NCBI GenBank assembly: GCA_907163375.1
Contig: CAJQUW010012964.1
Location: 248,001-312,000, forward strand
Direction: 5' to 3'
DNA from: Prostheceraeus crozeri
Lineage: Eukaryota > Platyhelminthes > Polycladida > Euryleptidae
Length of the DNA: 64,000 nt
Position numbers and translations under genes: made by a program. Below the pieces are notes generated by a model. The model did not search any database and had not been told where the DNA came from. It saw only the letters and a list, made by a program, of their open reading frames with translations. This document shows positions 36,314 through 48,287 of the stretch, piece by piece. Every line of letters begins with the position of its first letter. The first letter of the stretch is position 1.

Positions 36314-36516
36314 GAAAAGTCAAAGGTTGTCGCTTCTAAGAAACTTCAAAAAAGCGACAGCAAATGATTTTTCTATTCTTTCATACAAAACATCTATAGG
36401 GATGTATTGAAGACCAGTCGACTCTGATGCGAACCGAACCAGATCGCGCATGGGTTGGGTCGTGTAAAGTAATCGGGTTCGTGTCGGATTCGGGCCATAG
36501 AGCAAGTATATTGGAA

Positions 36517-36540
36517 TATGAATTAGTAGCCTGAATTAGT
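36517..36540. other. 24-bp filler at the duplication junction
   Basis: Untemplated-looking sequence between the units, TATGAATTAGTAGCCTGAAT plus TAGT, itself holding GAATTAGT twice. Filler of this kind is typical of end-joining repair. Confidence 0.7.
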
Positions 36541-36629
36541 GTGCATTGAGATAAAAATAAAACTTAGTTTATTGAATGATCGATCAAAGTCACACAAAAT
36601 AAAATAAAATTAATCCATAAGTTTGAAAT

Positions 36630-37519
36630 CCTAGAGTAAGTATGTTAGAGTAGCAAATCAGTATTAGTTTAATCCCCAGTGTGTAAACAGCTTCGATTTT
36701 ATTAAATCAACTCCAGTTGAGAGCCATTACCACATGTGAGTTATGCAAATTGCTTCACTTTATCGAGAAAAAATCTACACAGATTTGATTCACCATGATA
36801 GCAATACAGAGGGAAGAATAGTAGATTACAAATCCTACGTGGCATGACACCGTTTGAGACGTAATGCTTGTTGAATTAGCAATTCTATGGGTGACGACTG
36901 CTGCTTTGATGGTCAGCGTTATTATTAACAGTATTTTCTTAAGCGTATCCAAAGTGATCATATCATAAACTATGCCGGTCTCTGAAAGAGCAAGATATCA
37001 CAACCAAAGACAAAGACATAATTATAAAAATTGTTATAATAAAGTATATTAATGTATGTGGGTCCACAATATGATTCAGATTCAAGAAATAAAACATGAA
37101 TTTAGTGAATCACAACATCATGCCGATCCGTAAAAATACAAATGGAATACTTAAATCTTCAGCCAAGAGGCACAATAAGATCTCAACTTTTCCATGAAGA
37201 CTTGCATTATAGTGGGGTTAATGAAATTTCATTGATATGCAGCTTTATTTCCGCATCTTAGCCTGTTACTAAATTTTAATTCCTTTTGATAACTGATAAG
37301 TTTCATACTAGTTATATAGAGGTACCAAATCGTTAGTAGGCTATACTCGTATAAGCACAGGAACAATTTGCAAAAATTTAGCTTTTTGAAAATTGATCAA
37401 ATATTTTTCTAGACCGCAGGAACGCTACCTCCGGAAAAAAGTGAATCTTTCGAAATAAAAGTGTTCACTGCTGACATTTTTTTGAGTCGACAACCTACAA
37501 ATTATATACTTACTCCATG
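36630..37519 (+). mobile_element. hAT family 1 copy C, unit 2
   Basis: Left end CCTAGAGTAAGTATGTTAG, right end ATACTTACTCCATG, flanked by TTTGAAAT and TTTGATAT (8-bp duplication, one mismatch). About 890 bp, the largest member seen. No transposase. Confidence 0.85.
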
Positions 37520-37598
37520 TTTGATATTGAACTTTTACAGAGTTCTACAACAGAATTCTCCACAATGATTTTTAATACCCGCTGAATTCATTCAGTTA

Positions 37599-38924
37599 CA
37601 GTACGCGACAGCAAGTTTTAAACAGTGACACATAAGGCAGTAGTCATCTAGCTTCTTTTCTCTCAGAGCTTGATTTCTATAGTCCAAACTTCAAATTGAT
37701 GCATCAAACTGCAACTCTAAGCTATGACTAATCACGTGCATCGTGAAATCAATAGCACGTCAATCTGAATCTTGAATTTTCTAGATTTGAGTCATTTATT
37801 CGTTATCTGCGATAGAGCTCTGAAATGGACGAGCGACATGAAAAGCGTATTAGAATTATTGCTCTATCAGAGAACACAGACAAGACAATGACTGAAATCG
37901 CAAACATTGTTGGTATGTGCAAAGCCAGTGTAAGTCCTATTTTGAAACAATTTCGCGAAACTGGAAATGCAGATTTAGAATATCAAGATTGTGGTGGTTC
38001 AAAACTATCAGACCGAGATCTCCGTCGTATGCGTGTCATCTGTGCAAGCAAGTATGACATCGGTTGTCGTGACGAGCGTCCAAAAAGAAGCTCTTTTTGA
38101 CTAAGGCTCAGGCAGAAAAACGTTATCAGTGGGCATTGCAGCACCGTAATTGGGAAGAAGATTAATGGAATAAAGTGATCTGTGGTGACGAAACTATGAT
38201 TGAATTGAGAGATAATTGTCCACAATTTGTCAGAGATGTCGATGCTTTTCCTTACTTCTGACTCTGAGCACTATTGTTCAACGACAAAACACCCGAGCAG
38301 AGTAATTATTTGGTCTTGTTTCTCATTTTACGGCCCAGGACGAAGCTATATTGTGGAGAGTCAAATGAATACCGAATGATATGTGTCAAAAATAATCAGG
38401 AATCGTGTTATTCAGCAGCTTCAGCAGTGGTATCCTGGGTCAGATGGAATATTTCACCAAGATAATGCCCCAGGTCATAGGAGCAAACGGGCGATGGAAA
38501 AATTTTGTTCCAACAATATCATCGGCATGAATTGACCCCCATCGTCCCAGGATATCAACCCCATAGTGAATCTGTGAAGAATAGTGAAGAAACGAATTCT
38601 GAAAATGAAGCCGAAATCAAAAAACGACAGAATTACTGGATTCATTTAAGTATGTCAACACGATGATGAGATATTCAACATTGTGCAATCTTTGGTTAGA
38701 TCGATGCCACGACGTGTGAGTGCATTGATCGATTCTCGAGTATTTCATACAAAATACTGAACTCAATTTCATGAAAGTAAGCTTTTTCTGTAAGTCGAAT
38801 TTACATTCTCGATGTGATTACATGATCAATTACAAAAGTAATAAAGTTATCTGACGCAATTTTAGACTTTTATGTCAAAAAATCATTGAAATGTTACATG
38901 TTTAAAACTTTCTGTCGCGTACTG
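37599..38924 (+). mobile_element. Tc1-like transposon, unit 2
   Basis: Copy of the unit 1 element at the same site, with the same TA flanks and same damage, so it arose by the segmental duplication and not by transposition. Confidence 0.95.
37825..38757 (+). pseudogene. Tc1 transposase, broken, unit 2
   Basis: Same helix-turn-helix, DETMIEL, QDNAPGH and PIVNL motifs and the same interruptions as in unit 1, with a few later substitutions. Confidence 0.9.
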
Positions 38925-39089
38925 TAGTTTATGATTTGAACAAGTGTCTGATCTTAAAAGATACATTCAACCCTTCCGAAAAAAGCTATGAAATTGCTAA
39001 GTTAGTATACTTGTATATTAAACCAGGAAGCAAGATGCGTTTTCAATTAATGTGCTGCTTAAATATTTCGTGCCAATTCGCTAATATTT

Positions 39090-39240
39090 AATTCTCAAAA
39101 GTTTACATTTTTAAACATTGATCAAACATTTTTTAGACATCAGGAACATAATCCCCGCAAAAAACTGTATATTTTGATGAAAAAATGTCCAGTGGGCCCT
39201 TATGCAGATATTTTTTGAGTTGACACTCTACTACTACTAT
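39090..39240 (+). mobile_element. hAT family 1 fragment E, unit 2
   Basis: Duplicate of the unit 1 fragment, with small indels in homopolymer runs. Confidence 0.65.
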
Positions 39241-39668
39241 ATATACTTATATTTAATTGATTGAACTTCTGGATGATGTTGATGCAATTACAATAATCTC
39301 CTCAAAATCTTAGCTCACAACAGCTTTAAGAATTCATAGTCATAATCAGAGTGTTCTCCTTGCGAGGTTGATCGTTGCAGAGTTAAAAATAATTAGGCCC
39401 ACCAACATTCATTAATAAAAAATAATTCATCATCAGTCATTGGTTCTTATTTGCATTCTGTCAACTATATGCTTGAAAGCAGCGAACCGACGCGGTTAAC
39501 AATGTTTGGCTTTAACCCTCCAATACCAGGATACTATAAACTTACAAGTTTAACACATGGAGTCCACTGTGAACCCCAAGTAATTAGCATTATTATATCA
39601 GTAGCAGAGATCAATTGAAAAGTCAAAACTACTTCTTTAAAAGTTCTATAGTATATCTATGTGGTATT

Positions 39669-39905
39669 TGGCGGACTTATTTTTAAGCAGATTCGAGGAG
39701 TTCAATGGGTGATCATTCTGGCCCTTTGTTGGCAGATCATTTTCTTCTCCATTGTGAACTTGTGTCTATGAAAAAGTTGCTATCAAGCAAGAAATTTAGC
39801 CTTGCGAAGTTATTGACACTCAATGCGAGATATATAGATGACTTATGCATCTTTAATTATCAACATTTTGACAGTTTATTCTGTCTTGTCTTTGTGAACT
39901 TTTAA
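39669..39905 (+). pseudogene. Penelope-type reverse transcriptase scrap, unit 2
   Basis: Identical peptide to the unit 1 scrap (MGDHSGPLLADHFLLHCE and ARYIDDLCIF). Confidence 0.7.
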
Positions 39906-40584
39906 GAATCTGTGTGTCCAGGCCCAATGAACGAGTAAGGAGTCCTTTTCAGAACTACTTTACATTTGTTAGATATAAATAATTTTTATATTTTATTATA
40001 TGTGATATCTGCACTTAAGCGGACTTCAGTTACAATAATTCGATTGTCCTTCGATGACTGTCCTTCCGGGAAAAGACGCTGTTCAATCGACAGATTGATA
40101 ATCTACAAGAGAGACCAGATTCCACCAACAAAAAAATCGTCTGCGTGGCTGATTACTTGATTCCAGAGGAATGTAAATGAACATTGAATCACACGCATTG
40201 ATTCCTGAAAACCAAACAAGTTATATAAGACAATCAAGATCATGTACTTACTAAAACCTAAAACAACGAATTAGGCCTGCCAGCTAAGTCAAGGACGTTA
40301 GGCCTACTGAAAGTTACCATTGACCGTCATCGAGCCAATCGTTTCACTGTGTATGTTGAAGGCCATCTATCGACGGCAGCGACTCCGCCCTTTGTTCAGT
40401 GAAAGAATTCAGGCTTCATCATGGATCTCCCCACATCCAAAACGTTGAGAGCTCAAGAGAACGCAAGGCTGAACATGAACAAAGCCGCTTGTATTAAGTC
40501 CAGCAAGCCTCCCTACATGTAGATGCTTGCATAATAAGTGCTATCTCGTACTTTCATGAACCTTGTATTTATGTGAATAACGGT

Positions 40585-41915
40585 TGTCTCATTTATGACT
40601 GCTTAAGACTATACCTCCGATCGAACTGACAAAATATTCCTGCAGAAATACAAGCAAGTTCGAACATGTATGGGACATTGATAAGTTTATGTCATGAATA
40701 GTTTGGTCTGTCTGTCCCTGATTTATCACATTAGATTCGTGTCTAAAATGCATCCTACAGACTTCCTCCAAAAAGAAGGTGGTCTCCTGCTTTGTAGAAA
40801 AATCTGGTGCTGCCCATCTCTCGATCTGCCTTCTGTAAAACATAACTCGACAATGCTCTTTTGCTTGACTTCATCGTTCCAACCAGAGTGTAAGCTCCGT
40901 CATCTTACGAAAGACAAACTTGTGTAGAAGCTGTCAGAGGCCTACAGTTTACTGCCACTGTCTTCTCCTGAGCGGATGAGTTTACAAACGGTATCGAGTG
41001 AAAGTGTACATAATCCTTTCCACAATATGATGTGATTCCCATCATACAAAAAGTTCTCTGCTGCAGTGCCTCATAAAAAGTTAATAGTCCGCATACTTGG
41101 CTGGCTGTTGTTTAGCATATTGCCTAAAACAATACCACCCTCTGAATGAGATCAATGCTACAGAATCATGGCTTGAAGAATTTCGGCAGTTGGTTTTCGA
41201 AAAAGCAGAAATTCTTTTATCGCAGCCATCTTATCTGTTTTTCGTGTACTCACGCGTTCCGTTTTGCAATCAAATCTTAGATTCTGTAGCATAATAGCCA
41301 CTCATAGTGGCGACTAAGAATACCTTGCGGTCATGTATGTTCTTTGTTCCAAAGGCTTTGCAATGAATCTCCAATTGACTGCAACCAAAGTAGATAGGAA
41401 CGATGAGTCCTAAAAAGTTATAAGCTTCGTCGGCTGCTGTCATGCTCTTAACCATGTTGCTATTTCCCTGCTTTTCTTTCCCTTCGTTTGTGTACGTTAC
41501 CATGACGTCCATCAGCAATCGCCAAGAGGTTTGTGATTCTACTGTGTTTCTGCAATCCGTTAGGTCCAGTCCTTCCATTAAGCTTCTAGAATTCGCTGAT
41601 GGATCTATTATGTATTCTTCACCCTCCTTTCCGCGAAGATCCGAAGTCCCAGCTGCAGGTAACGTCACTCTAGTAGGTTCACCGTTTTGTAGTCCTACCG
41701 GTACATCGTCGTTACACGCTGAGCTATCACTGCTGTTTTGGCTGCTATGATGTAGGCCCACCGCAGACATCTCGCTGCTTTCATATCACTCTTCGTCCAT
41801 GTCGGATGGTTGCTCATCATCAGCATTAGATCGATTCCATTGCATTTCCGGCCTTATTCTGACGCCGTTGTCTTTCCATCACTGTTTTGACTCGAATCTT
41901 ATCCGAAGAGTATTT
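40585..41915 (-). pseudogene. piggyBac transposase remnant, unit 2
   Basis: Same pieces as unit 1, including the 166-codon N-terminal frame (41270-41770), which differs by a handful of residues. Confidence 0.75.
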
Positions 41916-43377
41916 TTCAATACTCTGACATGAACGTTTGGGTCATGACAACTTAGTAGAAATCTCATTGGCTGTCGTGATTACACGTAAGCTCCTCGCT
42001 ACCGCCGACCTGCACCGCAGACACTGCAATTGACGGAGGGATTCAACGTGAATGTGTCATCTTTGTCATGCAGAACTTGGTAATCGGTAACCTACCATAA
42101 TATCTTTGCTGGATTTTCAAATTGCACAATGGTATTTTGAAAAGGATGCAATGCACCGCATTAAGAAAATGTATGCAGTATACATACTCAGGCAGTCATG
42201 CATAGATGTAGTCTAGAAAAGAGAGCGTGATCACACCTGATCTCAATAGTGCAAATATAGGCATATTAACTAGGCTACGAGGTATGCTCTATAGGGCCGT
42301 CACGTCAATGGAATATTATATATAATGATCCAAATAGAGTCAATGAAGCAAGAACTTGTTGCTTCAATACTCAACACCACTTTGAAACCTTTTGTTACAT
42401 GTTGTATGTCATTATTATGAATAATTTCGAATGAGGTCAAACCTGGACCCCATGCAGGAAAGTTGTGATTTTTTTAATATTGTCAATTCTCAGTAACAAT
42501 CCAGTAGGCTACCCGTGCTTTATAAGGACTATGAGCAGTTAGGATCACTGTGTAGTGTGCATTAGCAACAAATTCATAGACTGTTGGATGCCAACATGAA
42601 AATATTAAACTTAGATGTTTGCAATTGCTTCGAAAACTAGTTGGGGTCCAACGTGGACCCCAGCGGAATCGGAAGGTTAATAATAATATTACTCGTGCAA
42701 GGTGGTTGAATTCTTCCACGTGCGATAATACCGCAGAATGCTTTCCTCAAATAATCTCACGCAGTGAGCTGTGTATAGCCTGCCGCAGCGCATGCATTTG
42801 CCACACCATCTGTCATTATCACATTTCGACTTTATTGCCTTCAGCCACTTTTATCGCGTCGTGCGTTCGCATTATGCATCGAAGAATTAATCTGCTACCA
42901 GGACAAGAGGTCCAAATTTCCTTATCCTTCATCAACTTGCTTGTGATGAAGTGTCAACGATCACATTATTTATTTCAAAATTTTCGTGCGTTGTAATCCG
43001 CATGGTGTGCACTCAGCAGCCAAAGTAAAGATGATGCTTAAATTCAATTCCTGTTCTATCTGTTCATGTATTTTCCAACGCTTTGATTTAAGTTGCACTT
43101 GACCTGTAAAATTGTTCACCATGTGATGCAAATTCACCTAGATCGATGCAATGCTGGAATTCTTGTGCCACAGAACCCTCAATTATGCAGATGTTCATCT
43201 TACAGACGTTCTGTAGTACTGGAAAATGTAAGTAGCTTCTTCAAATGTAAAATGCATGTTCAAAAATTAATAAAAGTGCAGAATCGTTTCCTGATGCATC
43301 ATGAGGTCATCAAATTATGAGAAATATGAGACACACACACATATATAGAAACTAAAGTGATCGAGCAAACATAGCTA

Positions 43378-44131
43378 CCCTGTGGAAACGACTCTTGCGA
43401 GCGGCTGGCGGATATCAGCTAAAGAATATCATGCTACAGTTCAGTCATATTTGCTGCATATTCGCTGGCGAAGTTCGCCGGCGACAATTCGTGAACTTAT
43501 AAGCCACCTTTTACTTTTACTTTCTCTCTTATTTAATTCCTCATTACCGCCTCCACTGCCGAGGCTCTATCTTCTCCCTCACCTCCTTGTCATTGCCCAC
43601 ACATGGCCAGTCTATCTTAGAAATATGTGCAGACTATCACATTCTTTGATAATGTTAATATAATAGAGGATCTGGTTGTATCAATTTGCATAACATCTCT
43701 TGACATTCAGTAATTTACAACAACAACTCAATACTACAAATCATAGTATTTACTACGACATTTATGGAAGATAAATACTTTTTTAGTTTAAGCTTTCATG
43801 AATAAGAAAAAGATCCCTTTTCAACAGATCAGACTAATGATGCAATTTATTTTCATACGAAGTCAATATACGAACATTGCTATATCATTCACTATTTCGC
43901 CGGTTGGCGAAAAATTAGCTGAAATTAGCTAACAAACATCTATCAATTAGTTACAGCAACTTACTCGCCACCTACCACTTCTGGATTTTCGACGCATTCT
44001 AAAAAAATAAAGGCGACTTTCACATCTTGCGATGATTTTGTTACAAAATTGAGCAAAAAATTGATTTAGCCGCAAAATCGCTAACTGACCATGATAATCT
44101 ATTGATATTAGCGATCGACGTTCCCACAGGG
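43378..44131. mobile_element. TA-flanked MITE, unit 2
   Basis: Duplicate of the unit 1 MITE with small indels, same ends and flanks. Confidence 0.85.
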
Positions 44132-44230
44132 TAATATGAAATTTACAATAAAATGGAGAGATAATTGCTCAATTTCAATTCTACTATGCAAGTGGTCGGA
44201 CTACTTAATGTGGCCTACAATAGAAAAGTC

Positions 44231-45892
44231 CATGGAGTAGGGATGTATAGGTTGAGTGTCGACTCAGAAAAGCATCTGCATACAGTGAAAATTTTTATAT
44301 AAAAAAGGATTCAGTTTTTTGCGGAGATTGCGTTCCCGTGGTCCAATAAATTATTTGAGCAGTTCTAAACTTTTTTATACTCTACCTCCATACTTTTTTG
44401 AGTCGACACCAAAGATTTTTTTGAATATTATAAAGGGCTAGATAGGAAATAGACGTATTTTTACCTAGTGTGCGACGAAACCAGTGAAAATCAGCTGATG
44501 TTGCATTAATTTGAAAATATTTGCAAGCGAGCAACAACATTCCTATCCATTACCTCTTTTTAGTAATTGCAGAACTAAAACGCATTTTGATAATAAATCA
44601 GGACATTTTTACATGTTTAAAGGAAACGTCCGAATTTCAACAAATAGGGCCTAAGAGTACAACTTTCTACTTTTTCAGATGTCTTGCAAAAACGTCTTCA
44701 GATTGAAATAAGAGCACTGCTGATACAATTATTTCAATAAGACATTGCATTATTTTATGACAGTTGATTTTTAAATCTGAAGAGCGCATGTTATGTAGGA
44801 ATAATACAAATGAAAACCAATTGTTTCTTTTCTGGATGAAAGCAGAGTGAAGTTCACCTGCAATTCACCAGATACATGACTAAATGACTTTTCTGAACAG
44901 AAAAAGGAACCACATCTTTACTTGTGATCATGCAGCCATGGTTGCTTCTTTGCAATAAGTCCGGTACCTGGCTATGGTTGAACATGTACATCGATGCTGT
45001 GCCCATTTGCACCGGCCCGGCCACGCCAGACGCGATGCCGGGGTTACTGCCAAGCTTGGCAATAATATAACGTGTATATATAATTTTGTAGTAAGAAATT
45101 ACATGATACAACAGAAAAAATAAATATGAGCTATCAGAAAATTTGATATAAAATTGGCTTAAGCAAATAAAAACAAACAACATATACCGATATGTATGTT
45201 ATGCGATGCACATTGTCAACATCTTTAACATCGACAGACATGCGATGATCGATTCCAGTTGGCCCTAAAATGCCCTCTGTTAATTATTTGCAATAGATCC
45301 ACTGTATGTTTCAGCTTGGTAAATAACTCGAAGGACATGGGTGAGCCCTATTAATAGCCAATTCCTCACTGTGATACTCGGATTCTCACTGAAATCGTTT
45401 ATGTCATGAATTATACAGAGGGGAGGGAGTTAGTGTTTATCAAATTATACCGCATCAGTCTTCATGTGAATATTTTTTCCTCCAAATTGATAGTGCTGCA
45501 TTAATTTGCTGTATTACCGCTCTCATTTTTAACAATTTTTTTCAGAGAAACTACTGAACGAATATTCTTGAAACTTATCATGTAACATCAGTGAATTATG
45601 CTTTACATCATGTGCCATTTCCAAGCCTTTTTGTCGCATTGCACATCGCATAGCCGACAAAACAGCAATTTCGCTCCATTGCCGTAATGCTTTTCTTGCC
45701 ACGATAAAGACCGCAATAAAATGGGTTCAAATTTAGGCATCTATTTCTCATCTAGTCCTTTTAAACAATTAAATATCTTTGGTCGACACTCTACCTATAT
45801 ATCCCAACTCTATGATCGAAAGTGTATACACATTGGGGATTTAATAGATGCGGATTTACCACTCTACCTAATACATGCATATTTACTCTATG
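44231..45892 (-). mobile_element. hAT family 1 copy F, unit 2
   Basis: Duplicate of unit 1 copy F with the same GAAAAGTC flanks (44223-44230, 45893-45900). Confidence 0.88.
44408..45783. mobile_element. Element G, unit 2
   Basis: Duplicate of unit 1 element G at the same CGAC site (44404-44407, 45784-45787). Confidence 0.85.
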
Positions 45893-48287
45893 GAAAAGTC
45901 AAAGGTTGTCGCTTCTAAGAAACTTCAAAAAAGCGACAGCAAATGATTTTTCTATTCTTTCATACAAAACATCTATAGGTGTGTATTGAAGACCAGTCGA
46001 GTCTGATGCGAACCGAACCAGATCGCGCATGGGTTGGGTCGTGTAAAGTAATCGGGTTCGTGTCGGATTCGGGCCATAGAGCAAGTATATTGGAAGCCCT
46101 ACTCTGTGATTCGGGCTATGTGAAAATCATAGAGTAGGTATATATAGGTAGAGTGTCGACCATAGAGTAGGTATGTTAGGTAGAGTGATAACTTCGCTAA
46201 ATTCCCAATGTGTACACACTTTCGATTTTATTAAATGAACTCAAGGGAGATACAGTCTGAATTGTTTCAAAATGTGAGATCTACACATTTGTGCAGTTTT
46301 GAAGAAAGTACAACGGAATTGACTGATCATGACAGTAATGCAGAAGGAATGATGGTATTTCACAGATTCTCCGTGTCATGACAGCCTTGGAGAGGTAATG
46401 TTTTTTGAAGTAGCAATTCGATGGGTTTCTATTACTTTCATGCTGAACCTCAGGAGTGTTCTCTTAAGCGTGATCATTTCACAGGCAACCTGCCACTGGC
46501 AGAGCTAAATCACATAATCAAAGACAATGATTTCAATTAACTTTGAAAGATGTTAATTGGTCCACATTACTATGCAGATTCAAGAAATGAAACATGAGTT
46601 TAGTGAATCATGAAATCATGCCGGTGAAAAGTGAATTGAAAACTTGAAATTTCAGTCAAGAAAGCACGAATTAGATCTCGACTTTTTCATGAAGACCTCC
46701 ATTATAATGATGCTCATGAAATTCCCTTGCAAATTAGCTCAATTTCCGCTTAGTTAGGATGATTATTAGCAAATATTCATTCATTTTGATATCCAACTTG
46801 TTATATACTACTTACAACGGGGAGTCATCTCGGTAGTATTTCAATTGGCAAAGTTTTGACATTTTTAAAAATGCTCACATAATTTTTTTGGACCACAGGA
46901 AGGTAATCTTTGCAAATAACTGAATCTTGTCATATAAAAATTTTCACTGTATACAGATACTTTTTGAGTCGACGCTCTACCTAGGGTATTTTGTTACAAA
47001 GTCGCCCACTTCGGCAATGTGTTTTTCAATGACCGTGTGCTCGTAATAGAATGCTGATATATGTGCGATTTCAGCCTCATCATTTCCAAATAATCCAATT
47101 AACAAGAATATGACAACGAACTATCTGTCAGACATTTAAATTTTGCTCCACACATGGTTTAAGCACGGTACAAAATTTAACTTCATTTTGTGCAAACTCG
47201 CCCATGCTAGATAAAGTCGCCCACAAACTCAGGTAAACTCGCCCAATAATATAGCTCTACATATAGAACAGCTTTAAGTCTATCCCTCTATAGGAGATGG
47301 TCTATTAAGCTATTGTTAACCTTCTTAGCCTGTTACAGCCATCAATAAGATCACTTAAGCAAGAATTAACTGCTACAAGTAGGCCTACTCCTATTTTGCA
47401 ATAATTTGCCAATCATAATTTCCCACCAGATTCGTTCTACACAGTCTATTTCTATGTTACCTATGATGTTTGTTTTATTAATTTTAAGGCTTTAATCTCA
47501 GTATTTTCACCTTTAGATTCATAGGCGTTTAAAAATATCAAAAATATATTCCACTGCAGTCTTATCGATACAGGCCTACATTCTGGAAATTTATAGATTT
47601 TTTTCATTGAAGCCTACATCAAGCCCAAAATGAACTGCAACAAAATCTAGTCAATTCATTCCAAATTTAAATTCCACATCCCAATTTAGCATTAAAATTA
47701 GCAGTCAGCAAAGTCGCAAACGAATTTTTCATTTGCCGTCTCATATTCGGTGCAAGGAATGTGAGCCCACTCCTCACATTTGCTACATTGGATTCATTGC
47801 TCCCCGCGTTTCGAAGAAGACCATGATTCTTCGCAGTATAAGCACGACCAATCATGTACCTTTGCTTTCTTCTCAACCTTCCTACGCTTCTCGAACGATA
47901 GCGATGAACTGAAAGAATTGCATATTTCCTGTAGTGCAATTGCATAGCATTCAGAACATGATGCAAACTTCGATAACTAAGCTAAGACTTGCGACTTATT
48001 GAAGACATGCACCAATGGTAGGCACAACATATTGCTCTAATAAATTGAGATTGTGCATGATTTAAGATGTCTAAGGATATACATACGTAAGTCGAAGGTG
48101 AAAAAAATAGTTATTAGAAAAATTTTTATTATTATTATCATTAGAAAAAAATTTATTATCTATGTGTCTGGTTCAGGCCTCTGTCTAAATGTTAGACTAA
48201 TAAAGATTGAAAGTTTTCTGTAAACATGTGTCCATGAGAGTATATCAGTAATAAGCATACATGGATCTGAGTAAGAATCTCAAATAT

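Larger units (their letters stand above)
26971..36516. repeat. Tandem segmental duplication, unit 1
   Basis: A 9.55-kb unit repeated as 36541-46095. By eye the units are nearly identical, differing by scattered substitutions and small indels (for example a 24-bp gap near 27061, a shorter (AC)n run, and a 15-bp indel near 43760). Every transposon inside is shared at the same site, so the duplication came after all of them. Unit 1 ends ...AGTATATTGGAA. Confidence 0.97.
39516..42676 (-). mobile_element. piggyBac-like transposon, unit 2
   Basis: Same ends and TTAA flanks (39512-39515, 42677-42680) as in unit 1; 3161 bp. Same site, so it was copied by the tandem duplication. Confidence 0.88.
36541..46095. 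repeat. Tandem segmental duplication, unit 2
   Basis: Starts GTGCATTGAGATAAAAATAA, as does unit 1 at 26971, and ends AGTATATTGGAA before unrelated sequence. Same order of elements as unit 1. It keeps the left hAT terminus (36630) that unit 1 has lost. Confidence 0.97.

Noticed and set aside
37599-38924. Second Tc1 copy as an independent insertion
   Set aside because: Same site, same lesions and same flanks as the first; it was copied with the 9.55-kb unit.
26971-46095. The 9.55-kb units as the two long terminal repeats of one giant element
   Set aside because: No target duplication or terminal signature at the outer borders; filler at the junction fits a tandem duplication.
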